A stretch of DNA of 49,549 nucleotides from Alphaproteobacteria bacterium (GCA_013286365.1 JABDFY010000018.1:1-49549); one strand, 5' to 3'; counted from the first letter of the stretch, positions 25,501 through 34,656 are shown. Made by a program: numbers and translations. Notes: generated by a model not told the origin, from the letters alone.

Positions 25501-26205
25501 ATGACTAATCTTGCAATTAGACCCTCAGACGAACGCGGTGTTGGTGGCGCTGATTGGCTCGAGAGCCGTTTCAGTTTCTCGTTTGCCGATTACCACGATC
25601 CCGCTCATATGGGCTTTCGCAGCCTACGTGTCATCAATGAAGATGTCATAGCCCCAAGCGGCGGATTTCCAAGCCATGGCCACCGCGATATGGAAATCAT
25701 CACTTACGTTATGGAAGGCGCTCTGTCCCACAAAGACAGCCTTGGCACCGGTGCCACAATCCGGCCCGGCGAAATTCAACGTATGAGCGCTGGCAGCGGT
25801 ATTATGCATAGCGAATTCAATGCGTCTCAATCCGAGAAAGTACATTTGCTACAAATTTGGATCTTACCTGAAAAGCGAGGCGGAACTCCTTCTTATGCGC
25901 AGCAAACCATCAACGAAGATTCCGTGTCGGGTAAATTTGGCTTGATTGCCTCACGCGATGGTCGCGACAGATCAATCAGCTTGCAACAGGATGCTAATCT
26001 ATGGCTTGCAAAGCTAACCAAAGGTCAAACGGCTGACTTTAGTTTGGCGCCTAATCGTGGCGGTTGGCTACAGATCGCCCGTGGAGCTGTCATCGTTGAT
26101 GGCCAGCAACTTGAGGCTGGCGACGGCGCCAACTGGTCTGATACGGATAGAGTTATTCTCAAGGCTACGGATAACAGTGAAATACTGATTTTCGATTTGG
26201 CCTAA
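25501..26205 (+). CDS. Pirin-family bicupin protein
   Basis: The 234-residue protein matches the pirin/YhaK cupin family: DPAHMGFRSLRVINEDVIAP, GFPSHGHRDMEIITYVMEGA with the metal-binding His residues, HKDSLGTGATIRPGEIQRMS, GSGIMHSEFN with the third His and the Glu ligand. Some members have quercetinase activity; the role here is unknown. The C-terminal second cupin is more divergent, as usual. It is followed by a small hairpin at 26209-26228. Confidence 0.9.
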   Translation: MTNLAIRPSDERGVGGADWLESRFSFSFADYHDPAHMGFRSLRVINEDVIAPSGGFPSHGHRDMEIITYVMEGALSHKDSLGTGATIRPGEIQRMSAGSGIMHSEFNASQSEKVHLLQIWILPEKRGGTPSYAQQTINEDSVSGKFGLIASRDGRDRSISLQQDANLWLAKLTKGQTADFSLAPNRGGWLQIARGAVIVDGQQLEAGDGANWSDTDRVILKATDNSEILIFDLA

Positions 26206-26208
26206 AGC

Positions 26209-26228
26209 GCTTCCCATTTTTGGGAAGC
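26209..26228 (+). terminator. Possible terminator after the pirin gene
   Basis: A perfect 8-bp stem GCTTCCCA/TGGGAAGC with a TTTT loop begins four bases after the pirin stop codon. The U-tract downstream is weak and interrupted (CTAACGCCTTTATTT), so termination is plausible but not strong. Confidence 0.5.
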
Positions 26229-26453
26229 CTAACGCCTTTATTTCAAAGTTTATTGTTTGCAGCCAGATTAAATACTTGCATGCCCAAGGATAGCATCTTT
26301 TTGTCGATCCCTCGCTAAACATCAATAAAAACAAGCATTTTTAAAGCTTCTTTAAGCACAACAATGGTACCGCTTGTCTGTCAAAACGTATTTTACCCAG
26401 AATTAGTTTCAGCGTGACGTGATAGAATAAAAATAGGCAAAAGGATTTATGCC

Positions 26454-26867
26454 ATGGCTAAAAAAGAACTATCTGAAGCCGAAATGGTCAACCTAGTCCG
26501 CAATGCTTTGCTCGTTGCGGGCCATGAAATGGGTGCCGAAGGCGACCATTGGCCGGTTATCAAATCCACCGTTTATAGCGTTATGAGAGAATGGGAAGAT
26601 ATCCAGGCTGAACGAAACGCTTTTGTTGAATTAAAAAAATACGTTGATGACGTAATCCAAGAGATGGAAAGCGCGAAAGCCGACTGTCCGGATGAACTAT
26701 TGCCTGAATTAACCGAATTAACGAACGAACTTCGCGACGTTGCCGACGCATGTTTTACTGGTGTTGATCAAACGAAGTTGGTCCTGTCTGACATTGAAAT
26801 ACCAGACTATTTAATGCGCGCACAAACTATTATCAAAACCTTGGAGAGTAATGATGACCGCAACTGA
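26454..26867 (+). CDS. Unrecognised small acidic helical protein
   Basis: The 137-residue protein starts at an ATG with AAAGGA about eight bases upstream. It is predicted all-helical and acidic, without signal peptide or membrane segment; segments include MVNLVRNALLVAGHEMG, WPVIKSTVYSVMREWEDIQA and LPELTELTNELRDVADACF. The 3' end overlaps the next gene by 17 bases, so translation of the two is probably coupled. I recognise no family. Confidence 0.55.
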   Translation: MAKKELSEAEMVNLVRNALLVAGHEMGAEGDHWPVIKSTVYSVMREWEDIQAERNAFVELKKYVDDVIQEMESAKADCPDELLPELTELTNELRDVADACFTGVDQTKLVLSDIEIPDYLMRAQTIIKTLESNDDRN

Positions 26868-27162
26868 TTTTCGCCATGTTACCGATCAGTCCCTTATAGG
26901 CCTAGCTTCTGCTCACACAGATTCGAGAGGAAGAACCTCCGCCACATCAGACGTAGATCATGCTCTACGAAAAGTACAAGGCCATGCCCAACGCTGGACG
27001 CCGGGCCACCAAGCCGGACGCAGAATCGCTTCAAGTGCCGAAACAGCAAGAAGCGCTATTGACGCTTACGCAACACCTGTAGGGGATATGACACCCCATC
27101 CATCACCGAATGCCCCGTCAAGGCAAACTGCAAGAACGGCGGTTCTGGGTTTACGTAAGTAA
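26851..27162 (+). CDS. Unrecognised small basic protein, translationally coupled partner
   Basis: The 103-residue product is rich in Ser, Thr, Ala, Arg and His, of low complexity and probably partly disordered (TDSRGRTSATSDVDHALRKV, RRIASSAETARSAIDAYATP). Start ATG-ATG at 26851 with GGAG just upstream lies inside the end of the preceding gene. An acidic protein followed by an overlapping basic one is the layout of many two-part pairs, including antitoxin/toxin and chaperone/effector, but nothing in the sequence identifies which, if any. Confidence 0.45.
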   Translation: MMTATDFRHVTDQSLIGLASAHTDSRGRTSATSDVDHALRKVQGHAQRWTPGHQAGRRIASSAETARSAIDAYATPVGDMTPHPSPNAPSRQTARTAVLGLRK

Positions 27163-27189
27163 CTGCCCTCTTGCCCTTTAATACGATCT

Positions 27190-27222
27190 CGGCTCGAATA
27201 GGCGCCTCCCCTATTCGAGCCG
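27190..27222 (+). repeat. Perfect 13-bp inverted repeat before the prepilin peptidase
   Basis: CGGCTCGAATAGG (27190-27202) and CCTATTCGAGCCG (27210-27222) form a perfect 13-bp stem with a seven-base loop, ending ten bases before the GTG start at 27233. There is no clear U-tract after it. It could terminate the preceding pair, bind a dimeric regulator, or mask the start region of the next gene. Confidence 0.8.
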
Positions 27223-27232
27223 AAGTTGTTAT

Positions 27233-28003
27233 GTGACCGAACGCATCCTCCCTCTCATGTTACATCTCATTGGTGGTGGCCTTCTGGGTCTCCTCAGCGC
27301 TTCGCTTGCCGCCAGCTTTGGTTGGCGCGCCGCTGACCGCCTCCCGGGCGAAAGCCGCTGGCCAGAATGCGTCTTTTGTTTGCGACCATATCGTTGGTTT
27401 GAGATCTTTCCCTTGCTGGGATGGCTAAGCCGACGAAAAGCCAGTCTCCTTCCCTGTCCCTGCGGTAAACGCAAGAAACTATGGGCGCAACCAGCCACAG
27501 AACTTGCCGGCTTTGGCCTTGGGTTTGCCGCTATGATTTTCGTAGGCGGCGGGTGGGGTTCTATACCTTTATGTCTTGGCCTTGGTATATTACCTGCCCT
27601 GGCTCTGATTGATCTTCATTTCGGTATTATCCCAGATGAACTTAATTTCGTTCTTGCGATTTGCGGTTTCAGTTGGGCCTGGCTTTCGGGGGCCGATATT
27701 TGGCTCTGTCTAATCACAGCGGCTTTACTTCTCATTCTCGGCCTCTTTTTTGCGCTTGTGTATAGCCGCTGGCGCGGAAAAGAAATGCTGGGTCTTGGTG
27801 ATGTAAAATTTTTTACTGCCGCAGGACTTTGGCTACCGCCTCATCTAGCACCCTGGTTTCTGGCCGGGGCTGGTATCATCGGTATCATTTTTAGCTTTAT
27901 TTGGCGGCGGATCAGCGAAGACAGAGAATTTCCATTTGCACCTGCTTTATGTTTCTCCCTCGTGCTCTGTGTTTTTTACCAACTGATAATAATTATGCCA
28001 TAA
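27233..28003 (+). CDS. Prepilin peptidase (A24 family, PilD/GspO type)
   Basis: The 256-residue polytopic inner-membrane aspartic protease cleaves and methylates type IV prepilin-like proteins. It has the N-terminal zinc-type cysteine motif C46-x2-C49 and C75-x-C77 (ECVFC, PCPCG), as in bifunctional PilD, and both catalytic aspartates: D127 in ALIDLHFGIIPDELN and D190 in GLGDVKFF. About seven hydrophobic segments follow. The start is GTG at 27233, right after the 13-bp hairpin, with no good Shine-Dalgarno. No pilin or secretion genes are nearby. It is followed by murJ with a 7-base gap. Confidence 0.88.
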   Translation: MTERILPLMLHLIGGGLLGLLSASLAASFGWRAADRLPGESRWPECVFCLRPYRWFEIFPLLGWLSRRKASLLPCPCGKRKKLWAQPATELAGFGLGFAAMIFVGGGWGSIPLCLGLGILPALALIDLHFGIIPDELNFVLAICGFSWAWLSGADIWLCLITAALLLILGLFFALVYSRWRGKEMLGLGDVKFFTAAGLWLPPHLAPWFLAGAGIIGIIFSFIWRRISEDREFPFAPALCFSLVLCVFYQLIIIMP

Positions 28004-28010
28004 ACCGCCC

Positions 28011-29570
28011 ATGAATTTTGCGCGATCTCTTTTTACCGTAAGTGGCTTAACTGTACTCAGCCGTATTGCTGGTTTCATCCGCGATACGCTCACGGCGGCG
28101 CTTTTGGGTGCAGGACCCGTTGCTGATGCCTTTTTTGTCGCTCAGCGTTTACCCAATCTATTTCGCAGTCTGTTTGCAGAAGGCGCTTTCTCGGCAGCCT
28201 TTGTTCCGCTTTATACGGCCGAGAAACAAAAAAAGGGCCAAGAAGCAGCACAACGTTTTGCCGGCCAGGCGCTTTCTCTTTTATTGGCCATTCTTATTCC
28301 CTTCTCAATACTTATCATGCTCTTCATGCCGATTGTTATTCGCGTTTTGGCACCGGGATTTGAAGACGATCAAACAAAATACAAGCTTGCCGTTGATTTT
28401 AGCGAAATAACCTTCCCTTATCTTGCGCTGATCTCAATCACGGCGCTCCAAAGCGGCGTCATGAATGCCCAGGGAAAATTTGGCCCAGGTGCTGCCTCAC
28501 CTATTACTTTTAATCTTGTTTTGATTGCTGGTCTTTTTTTGTCACGTACTTTCAATCTTCATGCTGGCTACACTTTATCTTGGGCCGTGGCCATTTCGGG
28601 TGTTGTTCAAATGTTATGGCTTGCCATAAGTTGTTACCGTGCCGGCGTGTCGATACCCTTGGCCCTCCCAAAATTGACGCTCCAGAGTAAACTCTTATTC
28701 AAACGTGTAGGACCAGGCGCCATAGGTGCTGGAGCGGCGCAAATCAACATTTTACTTTCGACAATATTAGCGTCGACTTTGCCGACAGGTGCCGTTTCCT
28801 ATCTTTTTTATGCGGACCGCTTGAACCAACTTCCCTTAGGCATTGTTGGTATTGCTGTAGCAACAACCTTATTGCCCCTACTGTCACGGCATGTTGAGGA
28901 CGGCAAGCACGATCACGTACGGCATTACCTCAGCCGAGCCGTAGAATTCTGTTTGATGCTTGGTTTGCCTGCCACAGTCGGATTAGTTATGGTCTCAAAG
29001 CCAATTATTCAAACTTTATTCGAACATGGGGTCTTTAGCCATCAGGATACAATCGCGACGGCGCAAGCCCTATCGGCTTATTCACTTGGCATACCAGCAT
29101 TTCTTCTCGTTAAAGTCTTTGCTGCGGGATTTTTTGCCCGGCAAGACACAAAAACGCCTGTCAAAGTTGCCGTCATCGCCATGGCTACAAATGTTAGTTG
29201 TGCTTTATTATTGCTTGACCCCCTACATCATATCGGCATAGCGCTCGCGAATAGCCTAGCAACCTGGACTAATGCTATCTTGCTATATATTCAGTTGCGA
29301 CGCTCAAGCGGTAAAATGGGCGACAGCAAGTTTTTTTTCCGCATACCCCGTATCCTACTTTGTACAGTTGGTATGTGCCTCATTACGGCAATCTTAAACA
29401 ATGTTTTTGATACTTGGTTTACGCCCGGCCATTTAGCAGCAGAGGTTTTTGCTCTTTCAGCCATTATTGGCGTATCTTCCATTGCTTATGGTCTTCTGCT
29501 GCAAGTAACGGGCGCCATGCGTTGGCAAGAGGCCTTAAAAATACTACGTAGAAAGCCAACGGTCATTTAG
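28011..29570 (+). CDS. murJ: Lipid II flippase MurJ
   Basis: The 519-residue MOP-superfamily membrane protein moves lipid II to the periplasmic face. Signature parts: [74 protein letters not shown] and LPLLSRHVE. About fourteen transmembrane helices are visible. It overlaps nothing and is followed eight bases later by trpS, a pairing common in alphaproteobacteria. Confidence 0.95.
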   Translation: MNFARSLFTVSGLTVLSRIAGFIRDTLTAALLGAGPVADAFFVAQRLPNLFRSLFAEGAFSAAFVPLYTAEKQKKGQEAAQRFAGQALSLLLAILIPFSILIMLFMPIVIRVLAPGFEDDQTKYKLAVDFSEITFPYLALISITALQSGVMNAQGKFGPGAASPITFNLVLIAGLFLSRTFNLHAGYTLSWAVAISGVVQMLWLAISCYRAGVSIPLALPKLTLQSKLLFKRVGPGAIGAGAAQINILLSTILASTLPTGAVSYLFYADRLNQLPLGIVGIAVATTLLPLLSRHVEDGKHDHVRHYLSRAVEFCLMLGLPATVGLVMVSKPIIQTLFEHGVFSHQDTIATAQALSAYSLGIPAFLLVKVFAAGFFARQDTKTPVKVAVIAMATNVSCALLLLDPLHHIGIALANSLATWTNAILLYIQLRRSSGKMGDSKFFFRIPRILLCTVGMCLITAILNNVFDTWFTPGHLAAEVFALSAIIGVSSIAYGLLLQVTGAMRWQEALKILRRKPTVI

Positions 29571-29578
29571 AGGATTTC

Positions 29579-30580
29579 ATGAGACGCATTCTTTCCGGCA
29601 TGCAGCCAACTGGCAATTTGCACTTAGGCAATTATCTGGGCGCGCTCAAAAACTGGGTGAAGATGCAGCGTGATTACGAGTGCTATTACTGTGTTGTCGA
29701 TTTACATGCCATAACCGTTCCGCAAGATCCTCAAAAACTAAAACAGGCCGTGCGCGAAACGGCCGCTGCTTATATAGCCGCGGGCATTGATACGAACAAA
29801 AGCACCTTGTTCGTCCAAAGCGCCGTCTCGGCGCACACAGAACTGGCCTGGATTTTAGCCACACAAACACCCTTGGGCTGGCTCAATCGTATGACGCAAT
29901 TCAAAGAAAAGTCTGGCAAGAACCGCGATTTGGAGCTCCTTGGGCTCTATGCCTATCCTGTATTGATGGCAGCCGACATCCTGATCTATAGAGCCACCCA
30001 TGTGCCTGTCGGCGAAGATCAAAAACAACATTTGGAATTAACGCGCGATATCGCGGCTGCCTTTAACCGGAGTTATAACAGCGAATATTTTCCTCTGCCT
30101 GAACCTCAGATCCTTGGCGAAGCCGCACGTGTCATGTCCCTACGTGATGGCACGAAGAAAATGAGCAAGTCCGAGGAGAGCGATTATTCAAGAATTAATC
30201 TGACTGATGACGCCGATACCATTGCACTGAAGTTCAAAAAGGCAAAAACCGATCCCGAACCATTGCCAGATACCCTGGCAGAACTACAAAAACGACCCGA
30301 GGCTGATAATCTTATCACCATCTATGCCGCATTAACCGATCGGTCACGCGCCGATGTCCTCAAGGAATATGCTGGTTCACAGTTCTCAAAATTTAAACCA
30401 GCACTTACAGAAGTGGCGGTGGCCAAACTAGCGCCGATGACAACCAAAATGCGTCAGCTGCTCAATGACCCTGCAGAAATTGACCAAATTCTTATACGCG
30501 GGGCCGAACACGCCAACACGCTCACGCAAAAGCACTTGCGCGAAATAAAAGATATCATCGGACTGTGGAGTGTGATGTAA
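29579..30580 (+). CDS. trpS: Tryptophanyl-tRNA synthetase
   Basis: The 333-residue class I synthetase has the HIGH-like [15 protein letters not shown] near the N-terminus, [16 protein letters not shown] and the KMSKS loop in [16 protein letters not shown]. It charges tRNA-Trp. It is the end of a short plus-strand unit (prepilin peptidase, murJ, trpS) and meets rplL tail to tail across a bidirectional terminator. Confidence 0.97.
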   Translation: MRRILSGMQPTGNLHLGNYLGALKNWVKMQRDYECYYCVVDLHAITVPQDPQKLKQAVRETAAAYIAAGIDTNKSTLFVQSAVSAHTELAWILATQTPLGWLNRMTQFKEKSGKNRDLELLGLYAYPVLMAADILIYRATHVPVGEDQKQHLELTRDIAAAFNRSYNSEYFPLPEPQILGEAARVMSLRDGTKKMSKSEESDYSRINLTDDADTIALKFKKAKTDPEPLPDTLAELQKRPEADNLITIYAALTDRSRADVLKEYAGSQFSKFKPALTEVAVAKLAPMTTKMRQLLNDPAEIDQILIRGAEHANTLTQKHLREIKDIIGLWSVM

Positions 30581-30585
30581 AATAA

Positions 30586-30612
30586 AAAAGGCGGGGTTTT
30601 GCCCCGCCTTTT
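30586..30612. terminator. Bidirectional terminator between trpS and rplL
   Basis: AAAAGGCGGGG (30586-30596) and CCCCGCCTTTT (30602-30612) form an 11-bp stem with a TTTTG loop; A and T runs flank both sides, so it can end transcription of trpS (plus) and of rplJL (minus). Confidence 0.92.
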
Positions 30613-30643
30613 AAATCTATTTTAAACGAGCGGATCGAAACAA

Positions 30644-31027
30644 TTACTTAATTTCAACGGCAGCGCCAGCAGCTTCAAGCTGCTTCTTGAACTTCTCGGC
30701 ATCAGACTTAGAGACGCCTTCTTTAAGGGTCTTTGGCGCACCTTCAACAAGGTCCTTGGCTTCTTTCAGACCAAGATTTGTGATGGCGCGAACTTCCTTA
30801 ATCACTTCGATTTTCTTATCACCTGCTTTAGCAAGAACGATCGTAAACTCGGTTTGCTCTTCAGCCGCTGCCGCACCAGCACCTGCGCCGCCGCCGGCTA
30901 CAGCCGCCACAGCAACAGGGGCCGCCGCACTGACGCCCCACTTGTCTTCAAGAAGTTTTGACAGCTCTGCCGCTTCAAGAACGGTCAAGCCCGACAATTC
31001 ATCAACCAATTTTTCTAGCTTCGACAT
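30644..31027 (-). CDS. rplL: 50S ribosomal protein L7/L12
   Basis: The stalk protein has the N-terminal dimerisation domain ([20 protein letters not shown]), an Ala/Gly hinge and the C-terminal factor-binding domain ([20 protein letters not shown] and [15 protein letters not shown]). The start has GGGAG upstream. It follows rplJ and ends at the bidirectional terminator, so rpoB is not downstream as it is in most bacteria. Confidence 0.97.
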   Translation of the reverse strand: MSKLEKLVDELSGLTVLEAAELSKLLEDKWGVSAAAPVAVAAVAGGGAGAGAAAAEEQTEFTIVLAKAGDKKIEVIKEVRAITNLGLKEAKDLVEGAPKTLKEGVSKSDAEKFKKQLEAAGAAVEIK

Positions 31028-31100
31028 TTTACTCTCCCTTTGTTGAACTTAGTTAATCCAATCACTTTGCTGCAACCCCGCAGCTTCGCTTTCCTAAAAC

Positions 31101-31661
31101 TTAACTTGCTTGCCTTCCACGTGCTGACATGACGCGTGCCAATTGGCCTGCAGGAGCCTGTAGAATACCGGCAATCTTGGTAGCAGGTGCCACCAGAAGA
31201 CCAACGATCTTAGCGCGAAGCTCATTGAGCGACGGCAGACTTGCAAGCGCCTTAACTTGGGCAGCATCCAAAACTTGGTCGCCCATAGCGGCGCCAATGA
31301 CTTTGAAGCGGTCATTTTTCTTGGCGAACTCGGCTGTTACTTTGGCGGCTGAGACAGGGTCTTTGGAATAGGCCAAAGCTGTCGGACCGTGCAGGAACTT
31401 CTCGAGTGCCGCAATTTTTGAGCCTTTAAGGGCGTGCTTGATAAGCGTATTTTTGCCGACCTTAAAGCCAACATTGGCGGCGCGCAGCTTACGACGCAAA
31501 TCAAGTGTTTCATCAGCCGTCAAACCGAGCTGATGCGTGACGACGACAAGCTCAACGTCCTTGAGGTCTTTTCCCAAAACTTCAACCAGCTTTTCTTTGG
31601 CCAAACGATTTGTGCTTGGCGGATGGGCTGGTATTTCTTTTTTGGCTGCCGTTGTTGCCAT
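31101..31661 (-). CDS. rplJ: 50S ribosomal protein L10
   Basis: L10 anchors L7/L12 to the 23S rRNA GTPase centre. The start is the ATG at 31661, with GAGGAGAG upstream; the longer frame to 31697 is in the leader. Motifs: RLAKEKLVEVLGKDL, LRRKLRAANVGFKVGKNTLI and GPTALAYSKDPVSAAKV, with the C-terminal helix that binds L7/L12 dimers (LNELRAKIVGLLVAPATKI). It is preceded by an L10-type leader and separated from rplA, its usual upstream neighbour, by about 3 kb and an orientation change. Confidence 0.96.
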   Translation of the reverse strand: MATTAAKKEIPAHPPSTNRLAKEKLVEVLGKDLKDVELVVVTHQLGLTADETLDLRRKLRAANVGFKVGKNTLIKHALKGSKIAALEKFLHGPTALAYSKDPVSAAKVTAEFAKKNDRFKVIGAAMGDQVLDAAQVKALASLPSLNELRAKIVGLLVAPATKIAGILQAPAGQLARVMSARGRQAS

Positions 31662-31784
31662 GGTCTCTCTCCTCAATTCACGCCGGATAGCCGGCAATAA
31701 ACATCAGCTCTGCTCAAGCAGAACCAAAAAACTTATGATGTCCGAGGGGGATAAAGCTAAAAGACGCACCAAATAAGGGCTAGC

Positions 31785-31901
31785 GCCCATTGGCCATACG
31801 TACTTTCAACCCATCTATTGCTGGCAAATTTAAATCCCCAAGGGGATACCCGCAGTCTCGGACAGGAGCCCTGTTGCCAGGGCGGCTGACTAATAGCCGA
31901 G
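31785..31901 (-). promoter_or_regulatory. L10-type leader of rplJL, probable autogenous control element
   Basis: Read on the minus strand the region forms nested pairs: TCTCGG (from 31901) with CCGAGA-type TCCGAGA near 31860, enclosing CCCTG/CAGGG, and then GTCCGAGACTGCGGGTATCC followed by ATTTAAATTTGCCAGC. This resembles the conserved GACTGC-GGT...CTTAAT...CCTGC pattern of the proteobacterial L10 leader bound by the L10(L12)4 complex. It precedes rplJ by about 125 bases. Identification is from remembered consensus, not a covariance search. Confidence 0.6.
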
Positions 31902-31954
31902 ATAGGTGGTGAAAGGCAAATATAAAATAACAGATAATATCAAGGCTTGTTTGT

Positions 31955-32311
31955 TCAACCCAAGCCGCATTGGGCCGCATACTCAGCCCTCGCTCTATAG
32001 TCTTTGGGATCAAAATGCCCCCTATCCCCAGCTACTTTTAAGGAGTCTTCCGCTTTACCCATCTCCAGAACCGCATCAAGCGCCGCTACACCTGGTCGCA
32101 TCGCGCGCGCTTCAGACATTTTGGCAGAGCTAAGAGCCTTACATACTTCAGGATCAACAAGGGGGCTACGCTCAGTTATGTTCTTCTGGCGCGTTGAAGA
32201 CTGTTCCAGCGCTGCGTCTCGATATTGAACTGAGACTAAAGTTGGCGAGACGGTTCCAGCCGTTATCGCCGATAACCCTATGAGTAGCCCTATGGCAGTT
32301 CCGCTTCTCAA
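31955..32311 (-). CDS. Small secreted protein of unknown function
   Basis: The 118-residue product begins at a TTG (32311) with AAGGGAT upstream and opens with a basic/hydrophobic segment RSGTAIGLLIGLSAITAGTV that looks like a signal peptide or membrane anchor. The rest is polar and includes one Cys near VDPEVCKALSS and one at the end (AAQCGLG). I recognise no domain. It is read in the same direction as rplJL and ends about 50 bases before the L10 leader, so the rplJL promoter would have to lie within or close to its 3' end. Confidence 0.5.
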   Translation of the reverse strand: MRSGTAIGLLIGLSAITAGTVSPTLVSVQYRDAALEQSSTRQKNITERSPLVDPEVCKALSSAKMSEARAMRPGVAALDAVLEMGKAEDSLKVAGDRGHFDPKDYRARAEYAAQCGLG

Positions 32312-32390
32312 AACACATCCCTTAATCTAATTTGTCTAATTTTCTGAAAATCAAACACACTGCTATCCTTATGTTGGAAGCTTCAGAGTA

Positions 32391-33890
32391 CTAACACAAC
32401 TCGGAAGCCAGGCTATCAACAACCATCCCCCATTCCCCATAGCGGCTCTGCCGTAGCAACGTCACACTATTGTACCAAGGAGAAGATCTGCCCTCAATCC
32501 CCCAACGCCAATCAGGACAGTAAGGCAGTAAGAGATATGTCTTCACGTCCAGCGCACCGGCTAAGTGAGCGATCGCCGTATCTACCGTTATGAGGTAGTC
32601 CAATTGCAGCAATAAAATTGCGGTATCTAAAAAATCTCCAATAAGTTGATCCGTTCTTATGATGGGAAAGCCGCCGATTTGTTCAAGACCCGCACCAATA
32701 AATGGCGCATAAAACTGCGCCTTTAGATTCTGCCAGAGTGGGGCCAATTTCCTCAAGTCTATCGAACGCTCATGATCTCGCTCATGCGTGGGTGATCCGC
32801 TCCACACCAAGCCAATTTTGGGTGCCTGCGATGTCAAATGTAGTTGTGCCCCTCGGGATGCCCGAAGATAAGGTGTCTTTGGCGCAAGCTTTGGCGCAAA
32901 TTTCTCTGTCATAAGCGGCAAAGACAAAAGGGGTAGATAGTAATCTGTCGGCGGCAGTTGATCATCTTCGCCATAAACTCGGCCCGATACATTAGCCGCC
33001 AATAACCGCACCAAAGGCCTCTGCACGGCCCAGATGAGCTCAGCCCCCGCGCGGGCTAATAAAGCGCCATAACGACAGAACTGGATCGTGTCACCCATCC
33101 CCTGCTCAGCTACCAGTAAGATTTTTTTTCCACGCAAAGGTTCGCCAGCATAGAGCGGGCAATCTGGGCTTAGACGCAAAGCACGAGGCAGTTTCAAACG
33201 CTGTTGATAGAGTTTCCACCCGATCGCATAATCACCCGCCAGTAGGCGCGCCATACCCTCATCACGGTCGATCATCGGCGACTGATTGAGTGATCTGGCC
33301 TTGGCATAATATGGCCACGCCGCAGTAAAATTTAACTGATCAATGGCAAGATTGGCGAGATTAGCTAGAACCGAACTATTGCCAGGCTCTAGCTGCAAAG
33401 CATCGATAAAGCATTTTTCTGCAGCTTGAAATTTTCCCTGTCTTCCAAGAGCCAGCCCAAGGCTATTGAGGGCTTGCGCCTTCGGCGCTCCATGATCCAA
33501 AGCCGCGCGCGCCATTATTTCGGCATCAGCATTTCTTCCTAATAAACGATATACATTCGACAAGTTACCGTGGACGTCGCCTTCATCGGGTTTCAATTCG
33601 AGACTGCGCTCATAGTCTTTTGCAGCCGCTTTTAAATCACCTAGATTTTCCTCTGCTTGTCCCAAATTCGACCATAATTGCGGATGGTCGGGATACTGGG
33701 TTACGGCAGCGGTAAAGGTTTTGGCGGCATCAGCCCAAGCCAAAAGCGAAAGCTCAGCTAGACCTCTGATCAAATAATGTTGAAGATTAAGCTGACCCGA
33801 CAGCCCATAATTAGCGATGTAATCACGGGCTTCAGTAAAACGATCCTGCTTCAGAGCTGCGAGTGCTTTCGCGATGACCTGTTCTGACAT
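32391..33890 (-). CDS. TPR protein with a C-terminal glycosyltransferase-like (GT9/GT41-type) domain
   Basis: Residues of about 1-220 are tetratricopeptide repeats, with a good match in AKDYERSLELKPDEGDVHGN and further repeats around LNSLGLALGRQGKFQAAEKC and LQLEPGNSSVLANLANLAID. The second half is a glycosyltransferase-like fold: GKKILLVAEQGMGDTIQFCR, APKIGLVWSGSPTHERDHER, and LDYLITVDTAIAHLAGALDV with LLLPYCPDWRWG, the nucleotide-sugar-binding pattern of heptosyltransferase-like and TPR-GT proteins. Homologues of this form are often near flagellin or surface genes; here it sits between two ribosomal protein pairs. The acceptor is unknown. Confidence 0.82.
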   Translation of the reverse strand: MSEQVIAKALAALKQDRFTEARDYIANYGLSGQLNLQHYLIRGLAELSLLAWADAAKTFTAAVTQYPDHPQLWSNLGQAEENLGDLKAAAKDYERSLELKPDEGDVHGNLSNVYRLLGRNADAEIMARAALDHGAPKAQALNSLGLALGRQGKFQAAEKCFIDALQLEPGNSSVLANLANLAIDQLNFTAAWPYYAKARSLNQSPMIDRDEGMARLLAGDYAIGWKLYQQRLKLPRALRLSPDCPLYAGEPLRGKKILLVAEQGMGDTIQFCRYGALLARAGAELIWAVQRPLVRLLAANVSGRVYGEDDQLPPTDYYLPLLSLPLMTEKFAPKLAPKTPYLRASRGAQLHLTSQAPKIGLVWSGSPTHERDHERSIDLRKLAPLWQNLKAQFYAPFIGAGLEQIGGFPIIRTDQLIGDFLDTAILLLQLDYLITVDTAIAHLAGALDVKTYLLLPYCPDWRWGIEGRSSPWYNSVTLLRQSRYGEWGMVVDSLASELC

Positions 33891-34050
33891 TTTTATAATA
33901 TGAGTTGCTAGATTAAGCTTAGATTATCTCAAAAATACAAGAAGCTACCAATTGAATAATGATGTTAGTTCAATAAGTTATGCCTGAGTTTAGAAGAAAA
34001 AAAGCTAGACTCTGCAGAAGTTTTCTTCTAGACATCTAGCCACGACGCAA

Positions 34051-34195
34051 GGTGTGGGAGGTTGGTCCTCGAACTGAGCCTGAGGAGACCGTACCACACC
34101 GACTGCTTCCGGTTTTACCGGAGACAGATGGAGGGCAATCCCTTCGACTACATTTTGGTCTGGTTTCGCGCACGCTTTTAACGTGTTCGACGCTT
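34051..34195 (+). promoter_or_regulatory. Structured 5' leader of rplK-rplA, candidate L1-binding control region
   Basis: GGTGTGG (34051-34057) pairs perfectly with CCACACC (34094-34100), enclosing GGTCCTC / GAGGAGACC. A second hairpin TCCGGT-TTT-ACCGGA lies at 34108-34122, followed by GACAGATGGAGGGC. This type of GTGGGAGG...ACCACAC leader before rplK is common in alphaproteobacteria, and in other bacteria L1 represses the rplKA mRNA here. That it works the same way in this organism is inference. Confidence 0.55.
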
Positions 34196-34224
34196 TTTTG
34201 TTATAGCGCCATAGGGAGTTTATC

Positions 34225-34656
34225 ATGGCAAAGGAAATTGTCGGTTATATCAAGCTGCAAGTGCCGGCTGGCGCTGCCAACCCTTCACCGCCCATAGGTC
34301 CGGCTTTAGGTCAGCGTGGCCTCAACATCATGGAGTTCTGTAAGCAGTTCAATGCCAAAACACAGAGCATGGAAAAAGGTACACCTATTCCGGTTGTGAT
34401 CACGGCATTTTCAGATCGCAGCTTCACCTTCATAACCAAAATGCCGCCTAACACGTTTTTTATCAAAAAAGCGGCGAAGATTGAAAGTGGCGCCAAGAAT
34501 ACGGGCATCGACCCACATGTAGGTAAGATCACGATGGCGCAAGTTCGCGAGATCGCAAAACAGAAGATGGCCGATCTTAATGCTAACGATATCGATGCCG
34601 CCTGCAAAATGATTGTAGGCTCTGCCCGTTCAATGGGCGTTCAAGTTGTGGAGTAA
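34225..34656 (+). CDS. rplK: 50S ribosomal protein L11
   Basis: The 143-residue protein of the GTPase-associated centre shows [39 protein letters not shown] (with the conserved proline-rich N-terminal domain) and the rRNA-binding C-terminal part KIGSG-like [10 protein letters not shown]...[17 protein letters not shown]. The start has GGGAG upstream. It begins the rplKA pair, without secE or nusG before it. Confidence 0.97.
   Translation: MAKEIVGYIKLQVPAGAANPSPPIGPALGQRGLNIMEFCKQFNAKTQSMEKGTPIPVVITAFSDRSFTFITKMPPNTFFIKKAAKIESGAKNTGIDPHVGKITMAQVREIAKQKMADLNANDIDAACKMIVGSARSMGVQVVE

Noticed and set aside
26851-27162. Toxin-antitoxin identity of the 26454-27162 pair
   Set aside because: Overlap and charge pattern fit, but the proteins show no toxin or antitoxin motif, and the first is larger than the second without a DNA-binding motif.
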